DNA from: a virus
Length of the DNA stretch: 64,000 bases
IMG/VR virus record: IMGVR_UViG_3300019760_000006
Span: 28,761 to 92,760 of that record
Direction: 5' to 3' (one strand)
Shown one piece after another: positions 1 to 7,612 of the stretch. The stretch's first letter is position 1. Each line of letters starts with the position of its first letter. A model generated the notes under the pieces. It was not told where the DNA came from, ran no database searches, and saw nothing but the letters and a program-made list of their open reading frames with translations. The translations under genes were made by a program, and so were the position numbers.

Positions 1-77
1 GAGTCATCATACTTCAAAACACTTTTTATATATTCATAACTTGGTCTATTACTGGATGGTTCAATATATTTATTCAT
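1..77 (-). CDS. Hypothetical protein, N-terminal fragment cut by the window edge
   Basis: An ATG on the minus strand at 77-75 lies one base after the stop of the ribonucleotide reductase gene and opens a frame of 25 codons that runs off the left edge (MNKYIEPSSNRPSYEYIK...). The tight spacing suggests translational coupling to the reductase. Too little is visible to propose a function. Confidence 0.55.
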   Translation of the reverse strand, partial: MNKYIEPSSNRPSYEYIKSVLKYDD

Positions 78-78
78 A

Positions 79-2439
79 TTATCCGCACCTACTGAACCCG
101 CAATTTTTACAAGAAGCACATCCTCCATCATTTACATAAGCTTTCTCGCCACACTCAGGACAAACCAACCCAATCTCATCGTTCTCATCTTCAATTTCTA
201 TCTGTTTTACATATCTTCGAAGAACTCTACTAAGTATGCCAGAGCAATCTACCATACTGTATGATGATTTGTCAAGCTGTTTTAAAACTTCATCAAGAGA
301 GATACCATACCTGAAACACATACTTATAACTCTACAGATGGCATCCCAATTACTTTGCCTTTCAAGTAGAAGAAAGCTATTAAACATACCATCTTTATCA
401 TTACCAGCTTCAAGTGGTAGCTTTGTAAACACTTCAATAGGTAAGTCATCTTCATCAAGAGATACATTCAAATAAGCCTTTGATTTTTTCCACATAACTT
501 CATGTCTTTCTGCATTTTCAATAGGTAGAAGTTCTTTTTTAATGAGAATACTCTCTGTAATTTCTTTTGGAACTGTGTTTTCATTATCTATTACGGCAGA
601 TAATACACCTTCTTTACAGCCATCTCTAAAAACTGTAATTCCCTTTAGTTTTTTCTTCCAAGCATCAATGTAAATAGAAACTATTTGATTCTTTGTACAA
701 TTATTTGGTAAATTAATTGTTGAGCTGATGCTTGAATCTGTAAATTTTTGAATTGCTGATTGAATCTTAATCCTATCCTTTGGTTTAACTTCGTCAGCTT
801 CAATATAACAAAGTTTGTTCTTCGCCTCTTTAAGAGAGATTCCATCAAAGCTATCTAAATCATTTAACATTTGTTTACAGGGAAGATAATGAATAAATTC
901 ATACTCTTTATTATCAATCCTGTTCTTTCTTCTATATGAAAACTTAAAAGATGGTTCAATACCGCTTGTACAATTATCAGAGATAATACTTAGTGTCCCT
1001 GTGGGACCAAAAGTATTGAATGATGTGTTTCTCATTCCAAAAGTGATAATATTTTCTGTAAGATCATCATCTAATTCAATCCAGCCAGACTTTTTAATTG
1101 CTTCGACAAACTTTACTCTATCAGACCTTTCACTTAATGCCTCACATGGGCCTTCATCGACAGCAATATCAACTGATGTCCTCATTGCTTGTGAAAGTAA
1201 AATACTCGTAACCGAGCTAATAAATTCCTCTGACTCTTTGTCTCCATAAACATAGCCAAGCATTGCAAAGGTATCACCAATACCAGTCTGTTCAATACCA
1301 ATACGTTTTCCAAAACTATCAGCTAACTGCTGTTCAGGAAGAGGATGTTTTGTTTCATTGATATCTGAAAACACATTCATAATTCTTGTAGCTGTCTCAA
1401 CATCATACTCAAAAGAATACCAATCAAATTCTGCCAACTCTGTGTAAGGATTTTTAACATATTTATGAAGAACAAAAGAACCCAAAAGGCAATTATTCCA
1501 ATAACTTAACATTTGTTCTCCGCATGGATTGCTGGAAATAGGTTTAAGTTTATCACTAATGTATGTTCCAAAAGTATGCTTCTGAGCTGTATCAATAAAC
1601 ATCACACCTGGATCGCCACATTTATGGCTTGCTTCTGCAATAAGATCAAGGATATCTCTTGCTTTCATTTGGGAATAGTATTTAAACTCCCCACCAGATT
1701 TAAACCACTTGTCATAGTCACCCCCCCACTCTTTCTCATACTTCTCTTTATCTTTTTCAATATCTGGGAAACAAAACACCCACTCTTCATCATTCTCAAT
1801 GGCAGTCATAAAACTATCGGTTAATTTTAGACTTACATTTATACTCGAAATATCAGGCAGACTGTTTGTAAATATATCTTTTTGAAAAACTTGCTCAGGC
1901 CAAGCCTTACATCTGATAAAATCAATAGCGTCTGGATGGCGAATATCAATAGTCGCAATCATTGCCGCCCTTCTACCATTGGTCCCAACAACCTTACCTA
2001 ATTCAGAAAAACTTGGCAGAAAGGAGACACTCCCACTACTTGTTATTGCTGCATTATCAACTTTTGTATTTTTTGGTCTTAGAATCGTAATATCAAAACC
2101 GCTACCACCTCTCATCTTAAAAGTGTTTGCGAGATTCTTCTGGCATTCAAATATTCCATCCATACTATCAGACTCAATTGGTGTGAGATAACAATTACTG
2201 AAAGATCCTCTCTCACCTTTATTACAACAACTAAGTATGCTTCCAGCAGGTAAAAACTTCCCGCTTCTAAGGAGTTCTTTTTGTTTTTTATTTGTTATCT
2301 CACAGTATTCAATAACTCCTTCAATAACATCTTTAACATCTTCGTGACCATACTTGTTAAGGCACACCATTTTGATAAATTGTTCATGTTCTTCAATACT
2401 CTGCTCAAGCAACCCTCTTGTTATTTTCACTTCACTCAT
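79..2439 (-). CDS. nrdJ: Class II (adenosylcobalamin-dependent) ribonucleoside reductase
   Basis: Reduces ribonucleotides to deoxyribonucleotides in the cytoplasm, feeding phage DNA synthesis. Seen: the N-terminal substrate-site region (SNCYLTP, then MRGGSGFDITILRP), the NPCGEQ active-site Cys motif about 300 residues in, the class II motif GPTGTLSIISDNCTSGIEP, and a C-terminal Cys tail CPECG...CASCKNCGFSRCG, which in NrdJ proteins regenerates the active-site disulfide. Length of about 786 residues is normal for the family. I chose the start at 2439 (MSEVKITRG) because AAAAGG lies 9 bases upstream; an in-frame ATG at 2472 adds 11 residues but lacks a good SD. It would need host or imported cobalamin and no oxygen-dependent radical subunit, which suits growth with variable oxygen (inference). 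Confidence 0.93.
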   Translation of the reverse strand: MSEVKITRGLLEQSIEEHEQFIKMVCLNKYGHEDVKDVIEGVIEYCEITNKKQKELLRSGKFLPAGSILSCCNKGERGSFSNCYLTPIESDSMDGIFECQKNLANTFKMRGGSGFDITILRPKNTKVDNAAITSSGSVSFLPSFSELGKVVGTNGRRAAMIATIDIRHPDAIDFIRCKAWPEQVFQKDIFTNSLPDISSINVSLKLTDSFMTAIENDEEWVFCFPDIEKDKEKYEKEWGGDYDKWFKSGGEFKYYSQMKARDILDLIAEASHKCGDPGVMFIDTAQKHTFGTYISDKLKPISSNPCGEQMLSYWNNCLLGSFVLHKYVKNPYTELAEFDWYSFEYDVETATRIMNVFSDINETKHPLPEQQLADSFGKRIGIEQTGIGDTFAMLGYVYGDKESEEFISSVTSILLSQAMRTSVDIAVDEGPCEALSERSDRVKFVEAIKKSGWIELDDDLTENIITFGMRNTSFNTFGPTGTLSIISDNCTSGIEPSFKFSYRRKNRIDNKEYEFIHYLPCKQMLNDLDSFDGISLKEAKNKLCYIEADEVKPKDRIKIQSAIQKFTDSSISSTINLPNNCTKNQIVSIYIDAWKKKLKGITVFRDGCKEGVLSAVIDNENTVPKEITESILIKKELLPIENAERHEVMWKKSKAYLNVSLDEDDLPIEVFTKLPLEAGNDKDGMFNSFLLLERQSNWDAICRVISMCFRYGISLDEVLKQLDKSSYSMVDCSGILSRVLRRYVKQIEIEDENDEIGLVCPECGEKAYVNDGGCASCKNCGFSRCG

Positions 2440-2517
2440 GTACTTTAACCTTTTCTTATTTAATTTTATCATTCACTTGATCTTCTGTGAGCCTGACCAT
2501 TGTTTTTACACTGTTCA

Positions 2518-2748
2518 TTAATTATCTTCCTCTTCAACCTCACTCAAGTAAATCTCATGTTGTTTCTTATAGTATTCATAAAGTTCTTCAGATACACCCC
2601 AATCACTAAAATAGTCTCTTTCCAAAACTTTTACAAATTCTACAAACTTCTTATTTGATACAATTGAAGATATAACAATCATAATATCTTCAAGACTCAT
2701 ATTTACTGTTGAATTATTCGTTACATTATACTCTGTCGTTAGATCCAT
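2518..2748 (-). CDS. Hypothetical protein, 76 aa
   Basis: Small acidic protein of unknown function (MDLTTEYNVTNNSTVNMSLE...). A GGAGAAAATTAATC leader precedes its ATG. It sits two bases after the stop of the gene at 2751-3182 and about 80 bases before the reductase, so all three are probably in one leftward transcript. The C-terminus is rich in Glu and Tyr. No domain recognised. Confidence 0.7.
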   Translation of the reverse strand: MDLTTEYNVTNNSTVNMSLEDIMIVISSIVSNKKFVEFVKVLERDYFSDWGVSEELYEYYKKQHEIYLSEVEEEDN

Positions 2749-2750
2749 GA

Positions 2751-3182
2751 TTAATTTTCTCCTTTAACATCTTCAGGCATCAAAACATCAAGGTCATACA
2801 ATTCACCCTCTACTCTATACCTATCCCATTTCATATCTAATGATACTTGTAGAAATGCAAGCTCTTCAAGAATTGAAGAAGTATCTTCATTCTCATATTC
2901 ATGAAGTCTTCCTGATTTATTAACTCTCTCTTCTTCCTTCTCATACAGAGCTGTAATATCAGCATCAAAATCAAGAAGTAATTCTTTTGGAATTAGATAT
3001 GTTGTACTCTCATATTCCCTTAAGTTACCAAACTGTTCTCCTTCTTTTTCTTTCCCTTCTTGGGAAGTTATTGAAAGCCGTTCTTCATGCATATTACACT
3101 GTCCATACCCAGGGCATTCAAAATTAAAATAATTACTTCTTTCAAGTGAACACCACCCGCAATCATTATACTTACAAGCCAC
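2751..3182 (-). CDS. Hypothetical protein with N-terminal Cys cluster, 143 aa
   Basis: Starts at a GTG behind a strong AGGAGGTGTAAG site. The first 31 residues hold five Cys (CKYNDCGWC, CPGYGQC), a spacing that could bind zinc or a small Fe-S centre; the rest is acidic and probably helical. First gene of the cluster that leads into the reductase. It lies just upstream in transcription of 2518-2748 and follows the terminator at 3204-3248. Function unknown; a redox helper for the reductase is only a guess from position. Confidence 0.72.
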   Translation of the reverse strand: MACKYNDCGWCSLERSNYFNFECPGYGQCNMHEERLSITSQEGKEKEGEQFGNLREYESTTYLIPKELLLDFDADITALYEKEEERVNKSGRLHEYENEDTSSILEELAFLQVSLDMKWDRYRVEGELYDLDVLMPEDVKGEN

Positions 3183-3203
3183 CTTACACCTCCTATACTG
3201 TTG

Positions 3204-3248
3204 AAAAATATAGCATCTTCTATTTATTAAGTATTAAATGGAAGATGC
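3204..3248 (-). terminator. Rho-independent terminator of the lipoprotein gene cluster
   Basis: On the minus strand GCATCTTC (3248-3241) pairs with GAAGATGC (3220-3213) around a 20-base loop and is followed by TATATTTTT. It lies downstream of the leftward lipoprotein gene (3284-3859) and before the next leftward gene. Confidence 0.65.
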
Positions 3249-3283
3249 CATTAGTTAATTTAATAATAATTTTAATTTATTTA

Positions 3284-3859
3284 TTAATCTACTGAAATAG
3301 AAACCGTAGCAGACCCGGCTTTAATAACCCTGTTGTTTTTATAGTCTACTTTAACAGGATAAGGATAGACTGTAACTTTACCCTCTACATAGATAGGCAT
3401 AAGCTGATTTGTATCTTTATCTACTGATAAAACCCAAGTAGCTGTTGTATTCTTTGAAGCAAAAATACCATTAGGTTCTTGCTGTTCAACAACTCCTTCA
3501 AGAAGTGTATGACCCCCATACACTTTAACTCGTTTCTTAGCAAGTTGTAAAGGATTGGTGAGACTTGTATCATAAGGGATTCCAAAACCAATAGAAGGTG
3601 TATCACCTTCAATCATCCCGTAATCACTCCTCCATACAGTATGTGTAGATACCTTCTCATTTCTGAGATCGTATAGTTTTATGATCAAGTCTCTTTCTAA
3701 TGAAAAATCATATGCAGGAATTGGTTGACCTTTAGCATATTGTGAGAGTTGCCTATCCACTGCCTGGGATTCTTTTTCTGTTGATGTTTTTTCATAAGTG
3801 CAAGAACAAAGCCCTGTTACCATAGCCAACACTGATGTAATATAAATAATCTTTTTCAT
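3284..3859 (-). CDS. Predicted lipoprotein, 191 aa
   Basis: A typical lipoprotein signal peptide: two Lys, a hydrophobic stretch, then a lipobox-like LCSC with Cys20 as the likely lipidated residue. The mature part is about 170 residues, mostly beta-like, with no recognised domain. SD AAAAGGAGGGAG. Its upstream neighbour (3879-4184) is a single-pass membrane protein with a coiled-coil tail. A membrane protein followed by a lipoprotein recalls two-part spanins, but this lipoprotein is larger than usual for an outer spanin, so surface exclusion is an equal possibility. Confidence 0.75.
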   Translation of the reverse strand: MKKIIYITSVLAMVTGLCSCTYEKTSTEKESQAVDRQLSQYAKGQPIPAYDFSLERDLIIKLYDLRNEKVSTHTVWRSDYGMIEGDTPSIGFGIPYDTSLTNPLQLAKKRVKVYGGHTLLEGVVEQQEPNGIFASKNTTATWVLSVDKDTNQLMPIYVEGKVTVYPYPVKVDYKNNRVIKAGSATVSISVD

Positions 3860-3878
3860 CTCTTTTCACTCCCTCCTT

Positions 3879-4184
3879 TTAGTTTTTACTCATTTTTAAA
3901 ATGTTAATTGCATCAATCTGAGCTTTAATCTCAGCTTTTGTTCCAGCACTAACATCTGGATTTCTAAGTTTTCCTTTTAGTTGAGAAATCTGCGCATCGT
4001 AAGTTGTAACAGCGTCTCTATCTGCTTCATGTTTCTGATATGAATTTTCAAAAACTACCCTTTCAACAACAGTTTTACCAAAAATACCTGCATAGTTTAG
4101 AATGGTAAACACAATCATTGAACCAATCAAAAGAGTTACAATCCACACCCACCAACCGCCAAAACACTTCTTTTCTTTTTCCAT
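3879..4184 (-). CDS. Single-pass membrane protein with coiled-coil tail, 101 aa
   Basis: Residues about 10-32 form a hydrophobic helix (WWVWIVTLLIGSMIVFTIL), followed by a charged, helix-prone region with heptad-like spacing to the end. SD AGAGGGGATAAATA before the ATG. The layout of short N-terminal anchor plus coiled coil resembles an inner-membrane spanin or an Rz-like protein. It sits directly upstream of a lipoprotein gene, which supports but does not prove a lysis or envelope role. Confidence 0.68.
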   Translation of the reverse strand: MEKEKKCFGGWWVWIVTLLIGSMIVFTILNYAGIFGKTVVERVVFENSYQKHEADRDAVTTYDAQISQLKGKLRNPDVSAGTKAEIKAQIDAINILKMSKN

Positions 4185-4206
4185 TATTTATCCCCTCTTT
4201 ATATTT

Positions 4207-4239
4207 GAGTCCCGCCAAAAAGAGGCAGGACTCGTTTTT
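4207..4239 (+). terminator. GC-rich hairpin with U-tract on the plus strand, antisense to the leftward genes
   Basis: GAGTCC-c-GCC pairs with GGC-a-GGACTC (4207-4215 with 4225-4233) around a 9-base loop, followed by GTTTTT on the plus strand only. All nearby genes run leftward, so the T-tract is on the antisense side. It lies in the gap between the genes at 3879-4184 and 4250-4507. It could stop antisense transcripts or act as a stabilising hairpin in the leftward mRNA. Confidence 0.5.
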
Positions 4240-4249
4240 AATTGTCTAT

Positions 4250-4507
4250 TTAAAAATCATTATTAATAACTCTCTCAATTCCTTTAATAATATTCTCAGC
4301 TTTCTTAGACTTTTCTTCTTTCACAATCTTTTCTTTTTCAAGTCTAATAATCTCTTCAGTGTGTTTCTTCCTTTCTCTTTCCATATTCTCTTTAATTCTT
4401 TTCAAATCATTTGTAGCTTTTGTAAAACCTTTCACAGCTTTATCAATATCATCTTTGTTGTCCCAAAGAACAGAAATATAAGACCAAAATTGTTTTAAAG
4501 CATTCAT
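4250..4507 (-). CDS. Small coiled-coil protein, 85 aa
   Basis: Almost wholly charged alpha-helix from residue 20 on, rich in Lys and Glu (ERERKKHTEEIIRLEKEK), so a coiled coil is very likely. SD AAAAGGAGATAACTAAA. It begins one base after the end of the upstream gene at 4509-4901 and so is probably co-translated. No homolog recognised. Confidence 0.7.
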   Translation of the reverse strand: MNALKQFWSYISVLWDNKDDIDKAVKGFTKATNDLKRIKENMERERKKHTEEIIRLEKEKIVKEEKSKKAENIIKGIERVINNDF

Positions 4508-4508
4508 T

Positions 4509-4901
4509 TTAGTTATCTCCTTTTAGAGAGTCTTTATAAGTTTTAATTGTTGATCCAACTGTATCTGAAACAAAAAGTGACTTCTTAGTTTTCATCATTA
4601 ACTCAATCAATTCTATAGCTTCATGAGGAGCAAAGTTATGTTCATCTTCACTATTAGTAGTGAGAAGTTCCCTATACATCAATTTCAAACCCCTTGCCCT
4701 CTTTTTGGTATGCCACTTAATAAATCCATCAAGCAACTGATCTACTTCTTTAGCTGGCAACGCTGTGTAAGATTTAATCATCTCTTTACCAAGAGTAATC
4801 AATGCTTCATTATTTAGCAATTCAAGCCAAGGTTGCATTTCACGAAATACCTCTTTAGCCATCTCCATCATCTCATTTACATCATCTTTTACAAATTCCA
4901 T
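4509..4901 (-). CDS. Hypothetical helical protein, 130 aa
   Basis: Acidic, all-helical appearance, with SD AAAGGAGATTAGAAAATA. Its ATG overlaps the stop of the small Cys protein gene at 4901-5044 (TAATG), and the coiled-coil gene follows after one base, so the three form a coupled cassette driven from the promoter at 5177-5205 beyond the tRNA. No recognised domain. Confidence 0.7.
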   Translation of the reverse strand: MEFVKDDVNEMMEMAKEVFREMQPWLELLNNEALITLGKEMIKSYTALPAKEVDQLLDGFIKWHTKKRARGLKLMYRELLTTNSEDEHNFAPHEAIELIELMMKTKKSLFVSDTVGSTIKTYKDSLKGDN

Positions 4902-5044
4902 TATTTTCTAATCTCCTTTCCGCAAACTGTACATCTATACAGATTCTCTGATTTATTAACTTTGTTACAAAGTCTAATCTGTTTACCATACTTTTGGTCT
5001 TGCCACTCATGTTCACAGCTACACTTCAGTTTTTCTGTTGTCAT
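4901..5044 (-). CDS. Small zinc-ribbon-like protein, 47 aa
   Basis: Minus-strand frame from ATG at 5044 to TAA at 4901 (MTTEKLKCSCEHEWQDQK...) with SD AAGGAG about 7 bases upstream. Two Cys pairs (CSC near residue 8 and CTVCGK near residue 38) plus His and Cys between them suggest a zinc ribbon. The stop overlaps the next start by one base. Short, but SD, coupling and the Cys pairs together make it convincing. Confidence 0.65.
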   Translation of the reverse strand: MTTEKLKCSCEHEWQDQKYGKQIRLCNKVNKSENLYRCTVCGKEIRK

Positions 5045-5081
5045 TTTTAATCTCCTTACTTTTAATTAATTGTTATTATGA

Positions 5082-5155
5082 TGGTGCTCCTGGAGAGAAT
5101 TGAACTCTCATTAATCGCTTATAAGGCAACCGTTCTTCCTTTGAACTACAGGAGC
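5082..5155 (-). tRNA. tRNA-Ile (anticodon UAU) with encoded CCA
   Basis: The minus strand folds into a full cloverleaf of 74 bases: acceptor GCTCCTG with CAGGAGC, D stem GTTC/GAAC, anticodon stem GTTGC/GCGAT (two wobble pairs), T stem GAGAG/CTCTC with loop TTCAATT, discriminator A and encoded CCA. The anticodon loop is CTTATAA, giving UAU, which reads AUA. AUA is common in this AT-rich phage and often rare in hosts, so the tRNA probably supplements translation. A strong promoter lies directly upstream. Confidence 0.92.
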
Positions 5156-5176
5156 TTTAATTTGTTTATGAAAAAT

Positions 5177-5205
5177 ATAATACACCAAGAGTTATTGTCT
5201 GTCAA
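5177..5205 (-). promoter_or_regulatory. Sigma70-type promoter for the tRNA and downstream leftward genes
   Basis: Minus strand TTGACA (5205-5200), 17-base spacer, TATTAT (5182-5177). It points leftward into the tRNA, about 15 bases away from the predicted start of transcription, then into the genes at 4901-5044 and beyond. Confidence 0.8.
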
Positions 5206-5215
5206 GCACTTTATT

Positions 5216-5407
5216 TCAGTAAATACTATAATAATGATCTTTATCTTCTAATCTACAATCTGGATGAATATAATATTCACCATCATCTAAACCTGTTAAC
5301 GCAACCTCAAGATCTGTGCAAAAATAATATTCATCCCACTTCTGCTGCATAACAGCACAGGGACAATCTTCGCAACTTTTAATCTCTTTATAGAATATTT
5401 TTGTCAT
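5216..5407 (-). CDS. Small Cys-rich protein, 63 aa
   Basis: Start chosen at 5407 (MTKIFYKEIKSCEDCP) because it has SD TTGGAGAT and overlaps the stop of the upstream gene (TAATG); the frame could be read from 12 codons earlier, but without such a site. Contains CEDCPC near residue 12 and two later Cys, typical of small zinc-binding phage proteins with unknown jobs. It is the last gene before the tRNA promoter. Confidence 0.68.
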   Translation of the reverse strand: MTKIFYKEIKSCEDCPCAVMQQKWDEYYFCTDLEVALTGLDDGEYYIHPDCRLEDKDHYYSIY

Positions 5408-5727
5408 TATTTTAAATCTCCAATTAACCAAGTCAATATCCAACCAAATTTAGAATCCTCATCAACATGAGAGTCACCAAACAACACATACCTGAAAGGC
5501 ATTATTATTACAAATAGTGGGTAAACCCATAAAGTATTAATTCTATTCATAAATGTTGTTTTAGGTGCCTCGTAATACCTATCTTTCACAAGGTATTCAG
5601 AATAATACCCCTCCTCATATGTACCAAACAAAATATCAAGAACATCACCCGGTGTTTGGCAGTCATTTTCTTTTATGACATTTTCTAATTCATACCTATA
5701 TAAATTTCTTTTGCTTATTTTAATCAT
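5407..5727 (-). CDS. Small membrane protein, 106 aa
   Basis: An N-terminal soluble part is followed by a hydrophobic segment (NTLWVYPLFVIIMPFRYVLF) around residues 65-85 and a short C-terminal tail with Trp. The ATG overlaps the stop of the ThyX-like gene by four bases, and its own stop overlaps the next start, so it is within a coupled set. Function unknown. Confidence 0.68.
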   Translation of the reverse strand: MIKISKRNLYRYELENVIKENDCQTPGDVLDILFGTYEEGYYSEYLVKDRYYEAPKTTFMNRINTLWVYPLFVIIMPFRYVLFGDSHVDEDSKFGWILTWLIGDLK

Positions 5728-6287
5728 TTTATACTCTTTACAATTTCTTTTATATACATTAAAGGATAATAATCATGTTTTGTGATAATTTTTGCAAATT
5801 TACCACACGTATTCTTACCTTCTTTACAAATCCCATTCCTGTACACACAGTCAGGAACCATGAATAAGGCAAGATTGGGAGATATTTTCTTAATTTCATT
5901 TTTAATTAAAGACATCACTTTAACAGTTTCTTTGTGGCTTTTAAGACATAATCTTTTCCTTGAGAGACTAATGAGTGCTTCAGCATTAATCTTAATTGTA
6001 TGTGTTACAGGGGTTAGTCTGTTAACCCCTTCATTAGATTTTTTATTATTTCTATCATCTCTATTAGAAAATACAAAATGTTCACACCCTATCTTATGCC
6101 TAACAAAATGTGTACTGACAAAAGAAGGAATACCTTCCATTCTAATCAAGTACTCTTGTGTTCTTATAGGTGAATGTTCTAACATATAAGCAATCTTTTC
6201 AGTTATGTGTGTATTGAAATTAACTGTTGAATCGAAAGCCTCTTTCATCAATGCTAAATCTGTAATCTTTTTAACTGTTATTTTCAT
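5724..6287 (-). CDS. ThyX-like flavin-dependent thymidylate synthase homolog, 187 aa
   Basis: ThyX enzymes make dTMP from dUMP using FAD and methylene-tetrahydrofolate. Seen: RHKIGCEHFVFSNRDDR near residue 63, in the place of the family motif RHRxxSxNExSxR; SRKRLC followed by a helix, as in the ThyX region around SxRLC; and a C-terminal CGK preceded by a C..GIC.EGK stretch found in clostridial-type ThyX. The signature motif differs at several positions, and the protein is shorter than most ThyX (about 220 residues), so activity could be changed or lost. With nrdJ it suggests a nucleotide-supply set. Confidence 0.72.
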   Translation of the reverse strand: MKITVKKITDLALMKEAFDSTVNFNTHITEKIAYMLEHSPIRTQEYLIRMEGIPSFVSTHFVRHKIGCEHFVFSNRDDRNNKKSNEGVNRLTPVTHTIKINAEALISLSRKRLCLKSHKETVKVMSLIKNEIKKISPNLALFMVPDCVYRNGICKEGKNTCGKFAKIITKHDYYPLMYIKEIVKSIK

Positions 6288-6299
6288 TAATCAATACCT

Positions 6300-6482
6300 T
6301 TACTGATTAGTCCAATACATTGCATCAGCTTTACCTACAAAAACATGCCATGATTGTTTTAATTTATTAGTAAAACTTCTATATTTATAATTAATAGGCC
6401 TTGCAAAACACCAACCAACACCTCTAATATAAACTGTATCTGCTGATTTTGTATTGAACATCTGATCAACATTGTATTTCAT
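6300..6482 (-). CDS. Hypothetical protein, 60 aa
   Basis: ATG with SD TAGGAGATTATTAT. Basic, aromatic-rich small protein (VGWCFARPINYKYR) with no recognised domain. It lies between the ThyX-like gene and a second very small gene, all leftward. Confidence 0.6.
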   Translation of the reverse strand: MKYNVDQMFNTKSADTVYIRGVGWCFARPINYKYRSFTNKLKQSWHVFVGKADAMYWTNQ

Positions 6483-6493
6483 ATAATAATCTC

Positions 6494-6670
6494 CTATTCT
6501 GTTAAAAGTTCATACTGTTTCATAGAATGAACTTGTATTTTTGTATCTCTATCTTCAGGTGTATTCACAATAATGTTTCTTAACTTGATCATATAGTCAG
6601 TATTCACATCTTCTTCATGCACATATCTCAGTCTATCATGAATAAACATTAGAAAGGTTTTATCTTTCAT
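6494..6670 (-). CDS. Hypothetical protein, 58 aa
   Basis: Minus-strand frame from ATG at 6670 to TAG at 6494 (MKDKTFLMFIHDRLRYVHEE...), with GAGG about 9 bases upstream. It starts one base after the stop of 6672-6968, consistent with coupling. Charged and probably helical; no function visible. Confidence 0.6.
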   Translation of the reverse strand: MKDKTFLMFIHDRLRYVHEEDVNTDYMIKLRNIIVNTPEDRDTKIQVHSMKQYELLTE

Positions 6671-6671
6671 A

Positions 6672-6968
6672 CTAAAACCTCAATTTACTAATCTTTTCAA
6701 TTTCATTATTAATCTCCCTTCGAAGATAATTTTCAAGAGGTTCGTACTCATCTCTCTCTTCATCATATTCTCTCATATCATCTTCTCTAAACCAGATTGG
6801 AATGCCAAGAAATCTAACACAAATATCATTACCATCAGTTGTGAACTCTATAAAATAGTACTCTTCGGGACACTGATCTTCCAATTCTGATTGAAGCTTG
6901 TCAACAATATTAATAATACCTAATACTTCTCTCTCATAATTTGAAACCCCTGGACAATCACTTTTCAT
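6672..6968 (-). CDS. Hypothetical acidic protein, 98 aa
   Basis: SD AAGGAGATTGTACT before the ATG. The sequence is strongly acidic with an aromatic core (YYFIEFTTDGNDICVRFLG), compatible with a small alpha/beta fold. Acidic small proteins in such leftward early regions sometimes inhibit host proteins, but nothing specific can be claimed. Confidence 0.68.
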   Translation of the reverse strand: MKSDCPGVSNYEREVLGIINIVDKLQSELEDQCPEEYYFIEFTTDGNDICVRFLGIPIWFREDDMREYDEERDEYEPLENYLRREINNEIEKISKLRF

Positions 6969-7029
6969 AGTACAATCTCCTTGTTTTTAAAAGATTCATC
7001 TGATAACATTTAAACTTTATATCTTTTAT

Positions 7030-7599
7030 TTATATACACTTTTCTACGAAAACCTTACATGCATCCATAGGATTTTTAATAGGAAATAAAACTTCCTTAA
7101 CACTATTAATATCTATTTTGTCAACATTATTATTCCAATGCCAGTTATGTGTGTTAGCTTTCTTTATAATATCCATCCATTTATCATCTGTATTTAAACA
7201 TTTAAATAAAGATCTGATAGTATCACACCATAACTTATGATCCATAACTATTTCTATTATGTGTTCATGTTCTCCAATAAACCACTCTATTTTAATTTCA
7301 TTTTCTGTATGAAAATAAATATCAAAAATATCACCGTATGCAGGTTTTAGTGATTTTGACCTTAATCTTAAATTATTGGTATCTAAAGACTCTATAACTG
7401 GTTTTATGTTCCTATCTACAAACATATCCATTAAAGTAAAGCGTAACTCTACATTAAATTTAAAATTAGGTGCATAGAATTTTGGAGTGTATTTAGCACG
7501 AAAAACTATAGCATCTTTTAAAAAATCATCTTTATTTTTGTCAATATAAACTGCACTACTCCCAACTTTCCTAACATCACCGCCAGATATTTTTCTCAC
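7030..7599 (-). CDS. Hypothetical protein, 189 aa
   Basis: Starts at GTG behind a strong AAAAGGAGGTATAA site, 13 bases downstream of the metallophosphoesterase stop. Mixed alpha/beta composition with a Trp- and His-containing stretch (IEWFIGEHEHIIEIVMDHKLW) in the middle. Not recognised; position suggests co-expression with the phosphoesterase. Confidence 0.68.
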   Translation of the reverse strand: MRKISGGDVRKVGSSAVYIDKNKDDFLKDAIVFRAKYTPKFYAPNFKFNVELRFTLMDMFVDRNIKPVIESLDTNNLRLRSKSLKPAYGDIFDIYFHTENEIKIEWFIGEHEHIIEIVMDHKLWCDTIRSLFKCLNTDDKWMDIIKKANTHNWHWNNNVDKIDINSVKEVLFPIKNPMDACKVFVEKCI

Positions 7600-7612
7600 T
7601 TATACCTCCTTT

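Noticed and set aside
1513-2191. Rightward frames inside the ribonucleotide reductase gene
   Set aside because: Shadows of the reductase frame without SD or plausible protein character.
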